A stretch of DNA of 64,000 nt from Okeania sp. SIO3I5 (GTDB lineage Bacteria; Cyanobacteriota; Cyanobacteriia; Cyanobacteriales; Microcoleaceae), in the NCBI RefSeq assembly GCF_010672085.1, contig NZ_JAAHHT010000026.1, positions 1 through 64,000 of the forward strand, written 5' to 3'. Shown here one piece after another: positions 35,712 through 46,073 of this stretch. The translations under genes and the position numbers were made by a program. The notes beneath the pieces were generated by a model, which worked only from the letters and a program-made list of their open reading frames with translations, was not told where the DNA came from and did not search any database. Each line of letters begins with the position of its first letter. The first letter of the stretch is position 1.

Positions 35712-35933
35712 ATGGCAACACTAGAAGAGGCTCTTATAATAGTTAACCAACTTTCCGTTGAACAAAGAGAAATGTTATTAGAAATTGTTAAAAATCAAAT
35801 GATTGAAGCTAATCGAGAGGAAATAGCTCAAGCAGCAAAAGAAGCGATCGCCTCTTTTCATAGAGGAGAATTACAATCTCAACCTATAGAAAATATTATC
35901 ACTGAGTTACAAGCAACTTTAACAGAAGATTAA
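35712..35933 (+). CDS. Antitoxin-like small protein
   Basis: The 73-residue acidic helical protein has LEEALIIVNQLSVEQREMLLEIVKNQMIEANREEIAQ, then EAIASFHRGELQSQPIENII. It resembles the short proteins that pair with RelE/YafQ-like toxins in cyanobacteria (the phrase LS.EQREML.EI is typical). The downstream gene, overlapping or abutting its stop, is RelE/YoeB-like, which supports an antitoxin role: neutralising the toxin and repressing the pair. The ATG at 35712 is the only sensible start; the ribosome site is weak (TTAGGATAG). Confidence 0.65.
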   Translation: MATLEEALIIVNQLSVEQREMLLEIVKNQMIEANREEIAQAAKEAIASFHRGELQSQPIENIITELQATLTED

Positions 35934-36217
35934 TCAGAGAAATTGTTTTAACCCCAAGATTTAAACGGTCATTTCGTAAATTTGTGAAGCGAAATTCTCA
36001 ACTTGAGCAAAAAATTCTTCAAACAATAAAGTTAATGCAAGAAGACATTTTTGCAACTTCTTTAAGCACTCACTCATTACAAGGTAAATTATTAGGGTTA
36101 AAAGCTTTTTCTTGTGGTTATGATTGTAGGATAGTTTTTTCTTTAGAGATTGATAAAAATACCACAGAAGAAGTTATTATTTTGATTGATATTGGCACTC
36201 ACGATATGGTTTATTAA
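35933..36217 (+). CDS. RelE/YafQ-like toxin lacking a standard start codon
   Basis: The frame reads IREIVLTPRFKRSFRKFVKRNSQLEQKILQTI and then LLGLKAFSCGYDCRIVFSL, ending EEVIILIDIGTHDMVY. This is the compact RelE-fold layout of ribosome-dependent mRNA interferases. The natural start should be near MIREIVLTP, right at the antitoxin stop, but there the DNA reads TTA ATC AGA with no ATG or GTG, and a stop lies shortly upstream. The first GTG is at 35984, which would delete the first strand. The toxin is either translated from an unusual ATC/ATT codon by coupling or has lost its start. Catalytic residues are not certain from sequence alone. Confidence 0.6.
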   Translation: MREIVLTPRFKRSFRKFVKRNSQLEQKILQTIKLMQEDIFATSLSTHSLQGKLLGLKAFSCGYDCRIVFSLEIDKNTTEEVIILIDIGTHDMVY

Positions 36218-36275
36218 TCTTATATCGAAATTTTTGTGGCGCGATCGCTAACTTTTTCACAAATAGACATAAAAT

Positions 36276-36722
36276 ATGGTTAATCAAATTACCGATCTAA
36301 AATTACTGTATGAGGTAGATTATTTTCTGTGGTTAGAAGAAACAATCAAACTACTAAATAATCGTCAGTTAGAAAACCTAGATTATGAGAACTTAATTGA
36401 AGAATTAGAAGCCTTGGGTAGAAGTGAAAAAAGTGCTGTTGAAAGTTTCGTTATTTTAATTATTCAACATTTACTACTTTATCAATATTGGGAGGAAGAA
36501 ATAGCTAATAACTCCAGGCATTGGCATGGAGAAATTTTAACTTTTCGGACTCAATTAGAATTAAAAATCACAACAAATTTACGAAATCATTTAGCTGAAC
36601 GACTTAACTATCTTTATGGCAAAGCTAGAAAAATTGCTCAAGCTAAATCGAGACTTCAATTACCAGAAATTAACCCTTATTCTCTGGAACAGGTATTGGA
36701 TGAAGATTGGCTACCAGAGTAG
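36276..36722 (+). CDS. DUF29-family protein
   Basis: The 148-residue protein is of the cyanobacterial DUF29 family: LYEVDYFLWLEETIKLLNNRQLENLDYENLIEELEALGRSEK, then LIIQHLLLYQYW, and SLEQVLDEDWLPE at the end. The family is mostly helical, very abundant and often multicopy in filamentous cyanobacteria; function is unknown. It follows the toxin-like gene by about 58 bases with a GCGATCGC site between. The start ATG matches the family (M...L...D..LW). Confidence 0.88.
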   Translation: MVNQITDLKLLYEVDYFLWLEETIKLLNNRQLENLDYENLIEELEALGRSEKSAVESFVILIIQHLLLYQYWEEEIANNSRHWHGEILTFRTQLELKITTNLRNHLAERLNYLYGKARKIAQAKSRLQLPEINPYSLEQVLDEDWLPE

Positions 36723-36765
36723 TTATTTAACATCTCTTCTTCTATCAATACGATTACACCACATT

Positions 36766-36793
36766 GTAGGGAGGTTCCATGGAAGGTCTCTAC
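36766..36793. repeat. 28-bp GTAGG...CTAC palindrome
   Basis: GTAGGGAGGTTCCA and TGGAAGGTCTCTAC form an imperfect palindrome. Equal-length members of the family are at 39541-39568, 58901-58928, 60023-60050 and 60533-60560, with a near copy at 37290-37316. Confidence 0.7.
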
Positions 36794-36813
36794 AGGGTTA
36801 TCGTTCGGACGAT

Positions 36814-37005
36814 TTATGGTTTTTGTTTTTTGATTTCTGCCAAAATTTCCGGTAATCTCTCTAAATCTTCGTCAGATAACTTACGCCCTGGTTTAGATGT
36901 CAGGCGATCTGCTAAGGCATAAAATGCTTCGGTATCGTCTCGATGAGCTAATACATAAGCTCGTAATTCTGATTCATTCATGGTTTGAAAATTAGGATGA
37001 TTCAT
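36814..37005 (-). CDS. Short hypothetical protein, DUF6887-like
   Basis: This 63-residue protein has MNHPNFQTMNESELRAYVLAHRDD, then TEAFYALADRL and KLSDEDLERLPEILAEI. The MNESELRAYVL.HR.D.EAF phrase is common in a family of short cyanobacterial proteins that I associate with DUF6887; the family name is from memory. Its ATG overlaps the stop of the upstream 62-residue gene by four bases (ATGA), so the two are translationally coupled. Function unknown; gene pairs of this size and overlap are often toxin-antitoxin-like, but nothing in the sequence proves it. Confidence 0.72.
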   Translation of the reverse strand: MNHPNFQTMNESELRAYVLAHRDDTEAFYALADRLTSKPGRKLSDEDLERLPEILAEIKKQKP

Positions 37006-37190
37006 AGAATTGTTACTTCTCCATTTCTGTCAATTAAAACTTCGATATCTTCACCTGCGAGAATGAAAATATTATTACTTCTTTCATCTAGTCTAACTAG
37101 AGAAATTGGTAAATACATTTGTGTAATTCTTTGGCACCAAATAAAACATTTAACCGCCTGTATTTCTGTGGGCATTAGTTCGCACCTCAT
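37002..37190 (-). CDS. Short hypothetical protein, DUF6888-like, coupled to the next gene
   Basis: The 62-residue MRCELMPTEIQAVKCFIWCQRITQMYLPISLVRLDERSNNIFILAG ends EDIEVLIDRNGEVTIL. It resembles short cyanobacterial proteins that occur directly before the MNESELR...-type gene (DUF6888, name from memory). The beta-rich C-terminus and the conserved CF.CQ....MY pattern suggest a small folded partner protein. The two ATGs near the N-terminus (MRCELM) leave the start uncertain by five residues. Function unknown. Confidence 0.7.
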   Translation of the reverse strand: MRCELMPTEIQAVKCFIWCQRITQMYLPISLVRLDERSNNIFILAGEDIEVLIDRNGEVTIL

Positions 37191-37289
37191 ACCGTTCTAC
37201 TAAACTTACCCATAATAGTATGAAGTAAGGAAGAAGGAGTAATTAAAAAAAAGGCAAAAACATGGGGAAAAAACCTTTTTCTGTCATTG

Positions 37290-37316
37290 CAGGGGCGAAT
37301 AGCCATTCGCCCCTAC
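37290..37316. repeat. GCAGGGGCGAAT/ATTCGCCCCTAC palindrome
   Basis: CAGGGGCGAATAG and CCATTCGCCCCTA form an inverted repeat with the same core as 60023-60050. It lies between the short gene pair and mnmG and could also work as a hairpin terminator. Confidence 0.65.
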
Positions 37317-37450
37317 TACGGTCTACCTAACCCAAAACAGTAACACACCGAAAATTAACTGTAGAATTCTCTATTTGCTTAGTATAACACACCGAAAATT
37401 AACATTTTAGATGGTGCGTTACATTTCATTAACGCACCCTACAAAAGCTC

Positions 37451-39376
<1,926 letters not shown>

Positions 39377-39540
39377 TTTAGTTATTAGTTATAATAGGGA
39401 ACAGGGAACAGGGAAGAAATGGAAAAACATTTCCGCTGTTTAAGATTGATCATCGGTCTATATCCTAAGCAATTTTTTATTACTTTAGTTATTGTCTAAT
39501 TTTATAGTCAGGAATTACGCAAAATATCGAATAACCATCT

Positions 39541-39568
39541 GTAAAGGGCAAATGCAATTCGCCCCTAC
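39541..39568. repeat. 28-bp GTAAAGGGC/GCCCCTAC palindrome
   Basis: GTAAAGGGCAAATG and CAATTCGCCCCTAC form an imperfect member of the GTAGGGGC...GCCCCTAC family. It sits between mnmG and the methyltransferase pseudogene. Confidence 0.6.
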
Positions 39569-39647
39569 AAGGTAACTTTGCGCAAGTTATGATAGTATAA
39601 CATTTATTATTGGTAATATGTGATTTATAGAGAGGGCAATTATTCAA

Positions 39648-41126
39648 GTGGTAAACCAACTTTTTTATGGTGATAATTTAGAGGTTTTACGCAGACATAT
39701 TAAAGATGAATCTGTAGATTTATGTTATATAGACCCGCCGTTTAATTCTAAGCGTAATTATAATCAAATTTATAATAATATTGGTGGGGAAGATAGGGCG
39801 CAAGCACAAGCTTTTATTGATACTTGGACTTGGGATGATTTTGCTAATCAAGGGTTGGTAGAAATTATGGAAAATTACCAAGGTAAATTTACTTCTCAAA
39901 GTATTGATTTGATCGTAGGTTTAACAAAAGTTTTAGGCAAAGATAGTTTACTTGCTTATTTGATTTGTATGACTCTACGAGTAGCATAAATTTATCAAGT
40001 TTTAAAACCAATAGGTAGTTTTTATCTCCATTGCGACCCGACAGCGAGTCACTATTTAAAATGAGTATTAGATGCAGTTTTTTGCCCTCAAGGTGGAGAT
40101 TTTCAAAATGAAATTATTTGGTGCTATAAATTAGGAGGTAGACCTCGAAATGGTTTTCCTAAAAAACATGATGTAATTTTTTTATATACTAAAAGCAAAG
40201 ATTTTAAATTTTTTAGTGATGCTATTCGAGTTCCTTATGAAAGTGATGGAGGTTATGTTAAAAGTGGAAGAAAAATTGTTAAGGGAAAAGAATATAAAAT
40301 TAATCCCTTGGGGAAAGTCCCTGAAGATTGGTGGTTTATTTCTGCTTTAAATAGACAATCTAAAGAACGCCTTGGTTATCCTACACAAAAACCGGAGGTT
40401 TTATTAGAACGTATTATTAAAGCTAGTAGCGATCAAGGAGATGTAATTTTAGATGCTTATTGTGGTTGTGGAACTACTGTTGCGGTTTCACAACGTCTGG
40501 ATCGAAAATGGATAGGAATTGATATTACTTATCAGAGTATTAGTTTAATTCTCAAACGTCTTGAAGATACTTTTGGTGAAGGTGTTTTAGTAGAAATAGA
40601 ATTAAATGGTATTCCTAAAGATATGAATTCAGCTATAGCATTAGCTAATAAAAAAGATGACCGTACTCGCAAAGAATTTGAAAAATGGGCTATCCTTACT
40701 TACACAAATAACCGCGCCATAGTTAATGAAAAAAAAGGTGCAGATAGAGGTATTGATGGTGTGGTTTATTTTCAAGGAGATAAAGACGAACCTGAGAAAA
40801 TTATTTTGCAGGTAAAATCTGGAAATATTAAATCTGGAGATATTCGTGACTTGCAAGGAACTATAACTTTAGAAGGAGCAGCTATGGGGATTTTTATTAC
40901 TTTAAAAGACCCAACTAAAGCAATGATAAAAACTGCTAAAACAGCAGGAATCTACCAAAGTAAATTTATGAGTCAAAGTCTGGATAAAATTTCAATAGTA
41001 ACCATCGAAGAAATTTTAGAAGATAAAAAACGATTAGATATTAAGCTGAGTTATGAAGTTTTGAAGTCCGCAGAAAAACAAAAAGAAACTCAAGGTAATC
41101 AGTTGAAATTTAACTTAGATATTTAG
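39648..41126 (+). pseudogene. DNA methyltransferase-nuclease fusion with two nonsense codons
   Basis: One continuous frame of 493 codons starts at GTG 39648 and is broken only by TAA at 39987-39989 (GAA in the intact paralogue) and TGA at 40062-40064 (TTA there). The N-terminal part has LCYIDPPFNSKRNY, the DPPF catalytic motif of N6-adenine/N4-cytosine methyltransferases. The middle has WCYKLGGRPRNGFPKKHDVI. The C-terminal methyltransferase part has LDAYCGCGTTVAVSQRL (SAM binding). It is followed by an Mrr-like nuclease region with GADRGIDGVVYFQ and IILQVKSGNIK, i.e. a D...QxK site. It is almost identical to the 42941-44602 gene at both ends but has an unrelated, shorter central region (about 40095-40370). 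No frameshift is present, so inactivation is recent. Confidence 0.8.
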
Positions 41127-41170
41127 GAATTTGAAAATTAATCAAAAACAGGATTAAGAAGAGCAAAGAA

Positions 41171-42197
41171 TTAACATTCAACATAATCATTATTGTGATG
41201 ATAATCTAAATTTCCTTCACTTAACCTCTCAATAATTACATCACAATTTTGGATTTCTATACCAATCCAATTTCGATTATTTGCTTCACAAACTGCATAA
41301 GTTGTACCACTTCCACCAAATGGATCGATAATTAAATCTCCTGGTAAACTAGACATGAAAATAACTATTTTTAATACCAATTTTTAACAATAACGTTACC
41401 AAACTATAATTGTATAAAACCGGGAATAGCAGGGCTTTAGGAAAAAATTGGTTAAAAATAAGGTTTTAACCTTATACAGTAATGTTTTTACATAAAATTA
41501 ACCATTTTTTGATATATCTAGGTTTCAGTTATTTTGAACCTCTTCAAGTATTTCTTTTGCTACTACTAGCTTTGAAGCAGTTTTCGGTGTTAAAAATCTC
41601 AAAGTACCGATGGGAAATAGGTAACAGATATTCGTAGTCAACATTTTTGAGGTACTGATAACTGATAACTGATAACTGATAACTGAAATTAGGAGTTCTA
41701 ATTTTTCTAAATACTTTTGGCTTACCTTTAGAATAATATAAAAGACTGTAATGACTGGGATAAAGTCTACCAGATATTGGCATTCCAACTTTCAAATTAA
41801 TAGTTATCCAATGGCGAAAAGTTAAACCACAATTTATCAGATGAGAGCCTAATAATATATTCCATTTAGGCAAGTTATAAATGAATAAACTACCACCAGG
41901 TTTAAGGATGCGACAACATTCATTTATCCAAGCAAAACACCAGTTCAAATATTCACTATCTGCCAGAGAGTCATTAGATTTATTGCCATAATTTTTGCCT
42001 AGATTAAAAGGAGGATCTGCAAAAATTACATCAGCAATTTCATCTTTGATATTCGGTAAAATTTTCAGGCAGTCTGCCTCAAATAAAATACCTTGACTTG
42101 AACTAAAACATGGTTCAATTTCTCTGGGATTTTCAAAGTATTTTTCCCAGGAAAATTTACTTAGGTTATTAAAGTTTAAAGAAAGTTGTTTTGCCAT
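41171..42197 (-). pseudogene. Adenine-specific DNA methyltransferase, centre replaced by repeat DNA
   Basis: The 5' part (42197-about 41695) encodes AKQLSLNFNNLSKFSWEKY, the catalytic ADPPFNLGKNYGNKSNDSL and WINECCRILKPGGSLFIYNLP, up to KPKVFRKIRTPN. The frame then runs into [10 protein letters not shown], which is translated TTATCAG heptamer repeat (about 41655-41690). The 3' part (41380-41171) gives MSSLPGDLIIDPFGGSGTTYAVCEANNRNWIGIEIQ, the SAM-binding end of the same enzyme. Roughly 60 residues of the family's usual middle are missing and about 330 bp of unrelated repeat-type sequence separate the halves. The enzyme cannot be functional as it stands. It was a free-standing DpnIIA/MboII-like methyltransferase type. 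Confidence 0.8.
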
Positions 42198-42396
42198 CTA
42201 GATTAAAAGGAGGATCTGCAAAAATTACATCAGCAATTTCATCTTTGATATTCGGTAAAATTTTCAGGCAGTCTGCCTCAAATAAAATACCTTGACTTGA
42301 ACTAAAATATGGTTCAATTTTTCTGGCATTTTCAAAGTATTTTTCCCAGGAAAATTTACTTAGGTTATTAAAGTTTAAAGAAAGTTGTTTTGCCAT
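42184..42396 (-). pseudogene. Tandem duplicate of the adenine methyltransferase 5' end
   Basis: The ATG at 42396 opens a second copy of AKQLSLNFNNLSKFSWEKYF through ADVIFADPPFNLDG, almost identical to 42197-41998. It then fuses into the start of the next copy, at the point where GGCAAAACAACTTTCTTTAA follows. The ~200-bp tandem duplication is direct. A 42-bp piece of the same start is also at 47360-47401. Confidence 0.85.
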
Positions 42397-42408
42397 TTTA
42401 TAATACAA

Positions 42409-42940
42409 AAGTAAGTAGGCATTCAGCGGTTAGCTATCAGCTAAGGAAGAAGGAAGAAGGCAAAAATTGATTTTAATAGCAAATACATAACTTTTAACTT
42501 CTCTGTTTTATCAAGTTTTATCTTAAGAAAGATGTTTATAAAGCATTGTTTTAAGAGCAGAGTTTTATTGCTGAGAGCTGACAGCTAATAGCTGAATGCT
42601 CTTACAAAAGTAGGGGTAGGTTGATAACCTCCCCTAGACAAGTTTAATGCTTTAACAGGCGCACAGTATCTCAACTATGCCATAACTTCCCGTGCAGTTC
42701 GGGACACCTCATCTATTTATTTATAGTAATATAAGGTACTGTCAAATTCAGTAAATATTAAAAAAAATAATACTTAGCCTAGAAAAAATCATCTTGCTTA
42801 TTATAGTAAATGCTATGAATATGAAGTTGCGATCGCGCTAACTTTGTATAGTTATATTCTATTTATATCAACTTTAAGAAAAGAAGCTATTAGTCTCTTA
42901 TTTCATTCTATTTAAAATCAGATTAAGGAAAATTATTCAG
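42409..42940. other. Spacer between methyltransferase genes
   Basis: It contains heptamer runs (AGCGGTTAGCTATCAGCTAA), a 3' fragment of element D (TTTTATCTTAAGAAAGATG...AAAGCATTG, about 42508-42548) and GTGCAGTTCGGGACACC-like text near 42690. An upstream flank of the next gene, TTGCTTATTATAGTAAATGC, recurs at 50417. No gene is seen; one GCGATCGC site is at 42829. Confidence 0.55.
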
Positions 42941-44602
42941 ATGGTAAATAAACTTTTTTACGGTGATAATTTAGAGGTTTTACGCAGATATATTAAAGAT
43001 GAATCTGTGGATTTATGTTATCTAGACCCGCCGTTTAATTCTCAGCGTAATTATTATCAAATTTATAATAATATTGGTCGGGAAGATAGGGCACAAGCAC
43101 AAGCTTTTATTGATACTTGGAGTTGGAATAATTTTGCCAATCAAGGGTTAGCAGAAATCCTGGAAAATTATCAAGGTAAATTTACTTCTCAAAGTATTGA
43201 TTTAATCGCAGGTTTAACAAAAGTTTTAGGCAAAGATAGTTTACTTGCTTATTTGATTAGTATGACTTTACGAATAGCAGAAATTTATCGAGTCTTAAAA
43301 CCAACAGGTAGTTTTTATCTTCATTGCGACCCTACAGCTAGTCATTATTTAAAATTAGTTTTAGATAGTATTTTTTGTAGTCAAGGAGGATATTTTTTGA
43401 ATGAAATAACATGGAAAAGAAATTTTACTAAAAAAGGTTCGCAGTATCAAATGCAGCGTTTTGCAAATAATTGCGACATTATATTTTTTTACAGTAAATC
43501 AGATTGCTACTTTTTTGAGACTCCCAAGACTAAATTAAGTCGCCAAGAGCTTGAAAAAAAATATAATAAAATTGATGAAAAAGGCAGAAGATATAAATCA
43601 GAACCGGTTGAGTTGCCTGCAATGATGGCTAGAGAAAATTTACGTTACGAATATAAAGGTTATTTACCTGTTTATGGATGGATGATGAATCGGGAGAAAC
43701 TGGAAGAATTAGATCGACAAGGAAAGTTATATTTTACTAGGAATGGAAAGCCAAGAAGAAAAAATTTCCTGGAAGATTATGAGGGATCGGAAGTAGATAA
43801 CCTCTGGATAGATATTATGCCATTAGGACAAAAACAGTCAGAGATATTAGGTTATCCCACCCAAAAACCAGAGGCGTTATTAGAACGTATTATTAAAGCT
43901 AGCAGCAATGAAGGAGACGTGGTTTTAGATGCTTATTGCGGTTGTGGAACTACGGTTGCCGTCGCCCAAAAATTAGGTCGTCACTGGATAGGAATTGATA
44001 TTACTTATCAGAGTATTAGTTTAATTATTAAACGTCTTGAAGATAGTTTTGGTCAAGGTTTTTTAGAACAAATAGAATTAAATGGTATTCCTAAAGATAT
44101 GGATTCAGCTATAGTATTAGCTAATAAAAAAGACGACCGGACTTGCAAAGAATTTGAAAAATGGGCGTTACTTACTTACACAAATAACCGCGCCATAATT
44201 AATCAAAAAAAAGGTGCAGATAGAGGTATTGATGGTGTGGTTTATTTTCAAGGAAATCAAGACGAATCTGAGAAAGTTATTTTGCAGGTAAAATCTGGAA
44301 ATATTAAATCTGGAGATATTCGTGATTTGCAAGGAACTCTAACTTTAGAAGGAGCAGCTATGGGTATTTTTATTACTCTAAAAGCGCCAACTAAGGCAAT
44401 GATAAAAACTGCTAAAGCAGTAGGAATCTACCAAAGTAAATTTATGAGTCAAAGTATGGATAAAATTTCCATAGTAACTATCCAAGAAATTTTAAAAGAG
44501 AAAAAACGATTAGATATTAAGCTGAGTTATGAAGTTTTGAAGTCCGCAGAAAAACAAAAAGAAACTCAAGGTAATCAGTTGAAATTTGATTTAGATATTT
44601 AG
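42941..44602 (+). CDS. DNA methyltransferase fused to an Mrr-like nuclease domain (intact copy)
   Basis: The 553-residue protein has DPPF motif IV near residue 29 (LCYLDPPFNSQRNY). A target-recognition-like central region covers about 150-295 (ITWKRNFTKKGSQYQMQRFA to DNLWIDIMPLGQKQSE). YPTQKPEALLERIIKASS and LDAYCGCGTTVAVAQKLG form the SAM-binding FxGxG-equivalent, so motif order is circularly permuted (beta class). The C-terminal ~170 residues have DRTCKEFEKWALLTYTNN, GADRGIDGVVYFQG and VILQVKSGNIKSGDIRDL, an Mrr/PD-(D/E)XK-like nuclease with D and QxK. So one protein may both modify and cut DNA (type IIG-like), or the nuclease part may be regulatory. The start ATG follows AAGGAAAATTATTCAG. 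The central region is the part that differs from the pseudogene copy. Confidence 0.82.
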   Translation: MVNKLFYGDNLEVLRRYIKDESVDLCYLDPPFNSQRNYYQIYNNIGREDRAQAQAFIDTWSWNNFANQGLAEILENYQGKFTSQSIDLIAGLTKVLGKDSLLAYLISMTLRIAEIYRVLKPTGSFYLHCDPTASHYLKLVLDSIFCSQGGYFLNEITWKRNFTKKGSQYQMQRFANNCDIIFFYSKSDCYFFETPKTKLSRQELEKKYNKIDEKGRRYKSEPVELPAMMARENLRYEYKGYLPVYGWMMNREKLEELDRQGKLYFTRNGKPRRKNFLEDYEGSEVDNLWIDIMPLGQKQSEILGYPTQKPEALLERIIKASSNEGDVVLDAYCGCGTTVAVAQKLGRHWIGIDITYQSISLIIKRLEDSFGQGFLEQIELNGIPKDMDSAIVLANKKDDRTCKEFEKWALLTYTNNRAIINQKKGADRGIDGVVYFQGNQDESEKVILQVKSGNIKSGDIRDLQGTLTLEGAAMGIFITLKAPTKAMIKTAKAVGIYQSKFMSQSMDKISIVTIQEILKEKKRLDIKLSYEVLKSAEKQKETQGNQLKFDLDI

Positions 44603-45155
44603 GGATTTAATGTATGAATATGAAATTCCTATCTCTAACTCCTAAACAAAATTTTCATAGCAGAAAATTCAGGCGATCGCTCTCTCTATTAAAACTGAAC
44701 AACAGAAGTTAATTTAGATTAAAAATTAATATAGCAATATGAAATTATTTCTGAAAAAAACTGTAGGGATTTGGTCTCCAAACCCCAGGGAGTTTTCATT
44801 CTCCACCCCAAAATTTAGGGCTAGGGAGCTAAAAACTTTTCATAATAAGCTATCGCACTATTTTTTCTAATATTAGATATTTTCAGAGAAAAAAAAGATC
44901 AAACTGCCTTCAATTTAGAGTTTAGATGAGTGCCGAATTTGATAATGAAAATTCTCTTCTCCAAACCAAGCGCCAAAATGGGATTTGGAAACCAAACCCC
45001 TACGGTTAACGAAGTTAGAAGTCAGAAGTCAGAAGTTATTTTTGTAACGGGAATTAGAGCAAGGCTCCAAAAATATTTCGCCTTAAAAGGCGGGGTTTTA
45101 GAGCCAATTATTTTGATAAAATATGACAACCTATTGAGGATTTATATAGTTACTA
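44603..45155. other. Spacer with AAACCCC hairpins
   Basis: It holds a downstream flank of the methyltransferase gene (CAGGCGATCGCTCTCTCTAT, ACAACAGAAGTTAATTTAGA) that recurs at 50490-50570, and two GGGATTTGG(T/A)(C/A)(T/A)CCAAACCCC-type hairpins near 44766-44787 and 44978-45001. An AGAAGTCAGAAGTCAGAAGT heptamer tract is near 45016-45036. An 80-codon open frame here (44930-45172) is repeat-derived and rejected. Confidence 0.5.
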
Positions 45156-46073
45156 ATGTGCGATTTATTTGACATTATTGAAGTTCCAGAAGATTCAATC
45201 TTATAAACTGAACAACTTGGAACTAAGGATAAATTTTGGTATCGCGAGGATGAACTTAATTATCTATATAAAAAAGCTAGATATAATACAGGGGAAGCTT
45301 GGTCAGAAAAAATAGCATCAGAATTATGTGAATTACTTAAACTGCCTCATGCACATTATGAATTAGCAATTTGGAAAGGCTATTTAGGCACAATTTCACC
45401 TTCCTTTTTGCCACAAAATAAGACTCTTATTCTTGGCAACAAAATTTTAGTAAAAATAGACGAAAGTTATCCCGAATTTAGTTCTAATAATTATAAAGTT
45501 TCCGAACATACTCTTGATATTGTCGTTGAAGCGATCGCTAATAATTCTATCAATTTACCTTTAAACTGGAAACCTCCTGAAGGTATTGAAACAGCAATAG
45601 AAACTTTTGTTGGTTACTTATTATTAGATGCTTGGATAGGTAACACTGATAGACATCACGAAAATTGGGGATTTATTGTCAATAATTTAGTAAATTTAGA
45701 AGCAAATTTAGCTCCAACATTTGACCACGCATCTAGTCTCGGTAGAGAATTATTAGACTCCAAAAAACAGAATCAAATCAATAATAAAATTGTCAAAAAT
45801 TATGCAGCTAAATCCAGGTCAGCAATTTATGATAAAATAGGAGATAAGAAAGCTATGTTGACACTAGATGTATTTGAAAAAGCAGCACAAAAATATCCCC
45901 AAGCTGCTCTAATTTGGCTCCAAAATTTAGCCAATATATCAGCAGAGGATACATTGTCTTTATTTGAACGAATACCTAAAAATTATATCTCTGAAATTTC
46001 TATTGAATTTGCCCAAACAATTCTGACAATTAATCAAAATAGACTTTTACAAATAAGAGAAAATTTGCAATGA
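45156..46073 (+). pseudogene. HipA-like kinase gene with early nonsense codon
   Basis: The ATG at 45156 opens MCDLFDIIEVPEDSIL, then TAA at 45204-45206. The frame continues TEQLGTKDKFWYREDELNYLYKKARYNTGEAWSEKIASELC to a normal end, about 305 codons in all. The HipA-type catalytic segment is GNTDRHHENWGFI and the metal-binding one is APTFDHASSLG. These proteins are Ser/Thr kinases of the HipA fold. The KFWY...KARYNTGEAW start is part of the fold, so translation from a later codon (TTG at 45408) would give a protein lacking the nucleotide-binding lobe. The stop looks like a single AAA/GAA to TAA change. Its 3' end overlaps the HIRAN gene by four bases (ATGA), a typical coupled pair. Confidence 0.72.

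Noticed and set aside
41525-41788. Open frame ending LRFLTPKTASKLVVAKEILEEVQNN
   Set aside because: Its upstream part is translated TTATCAG repeat; the tail may be a scrap of another gene but is too short to name.
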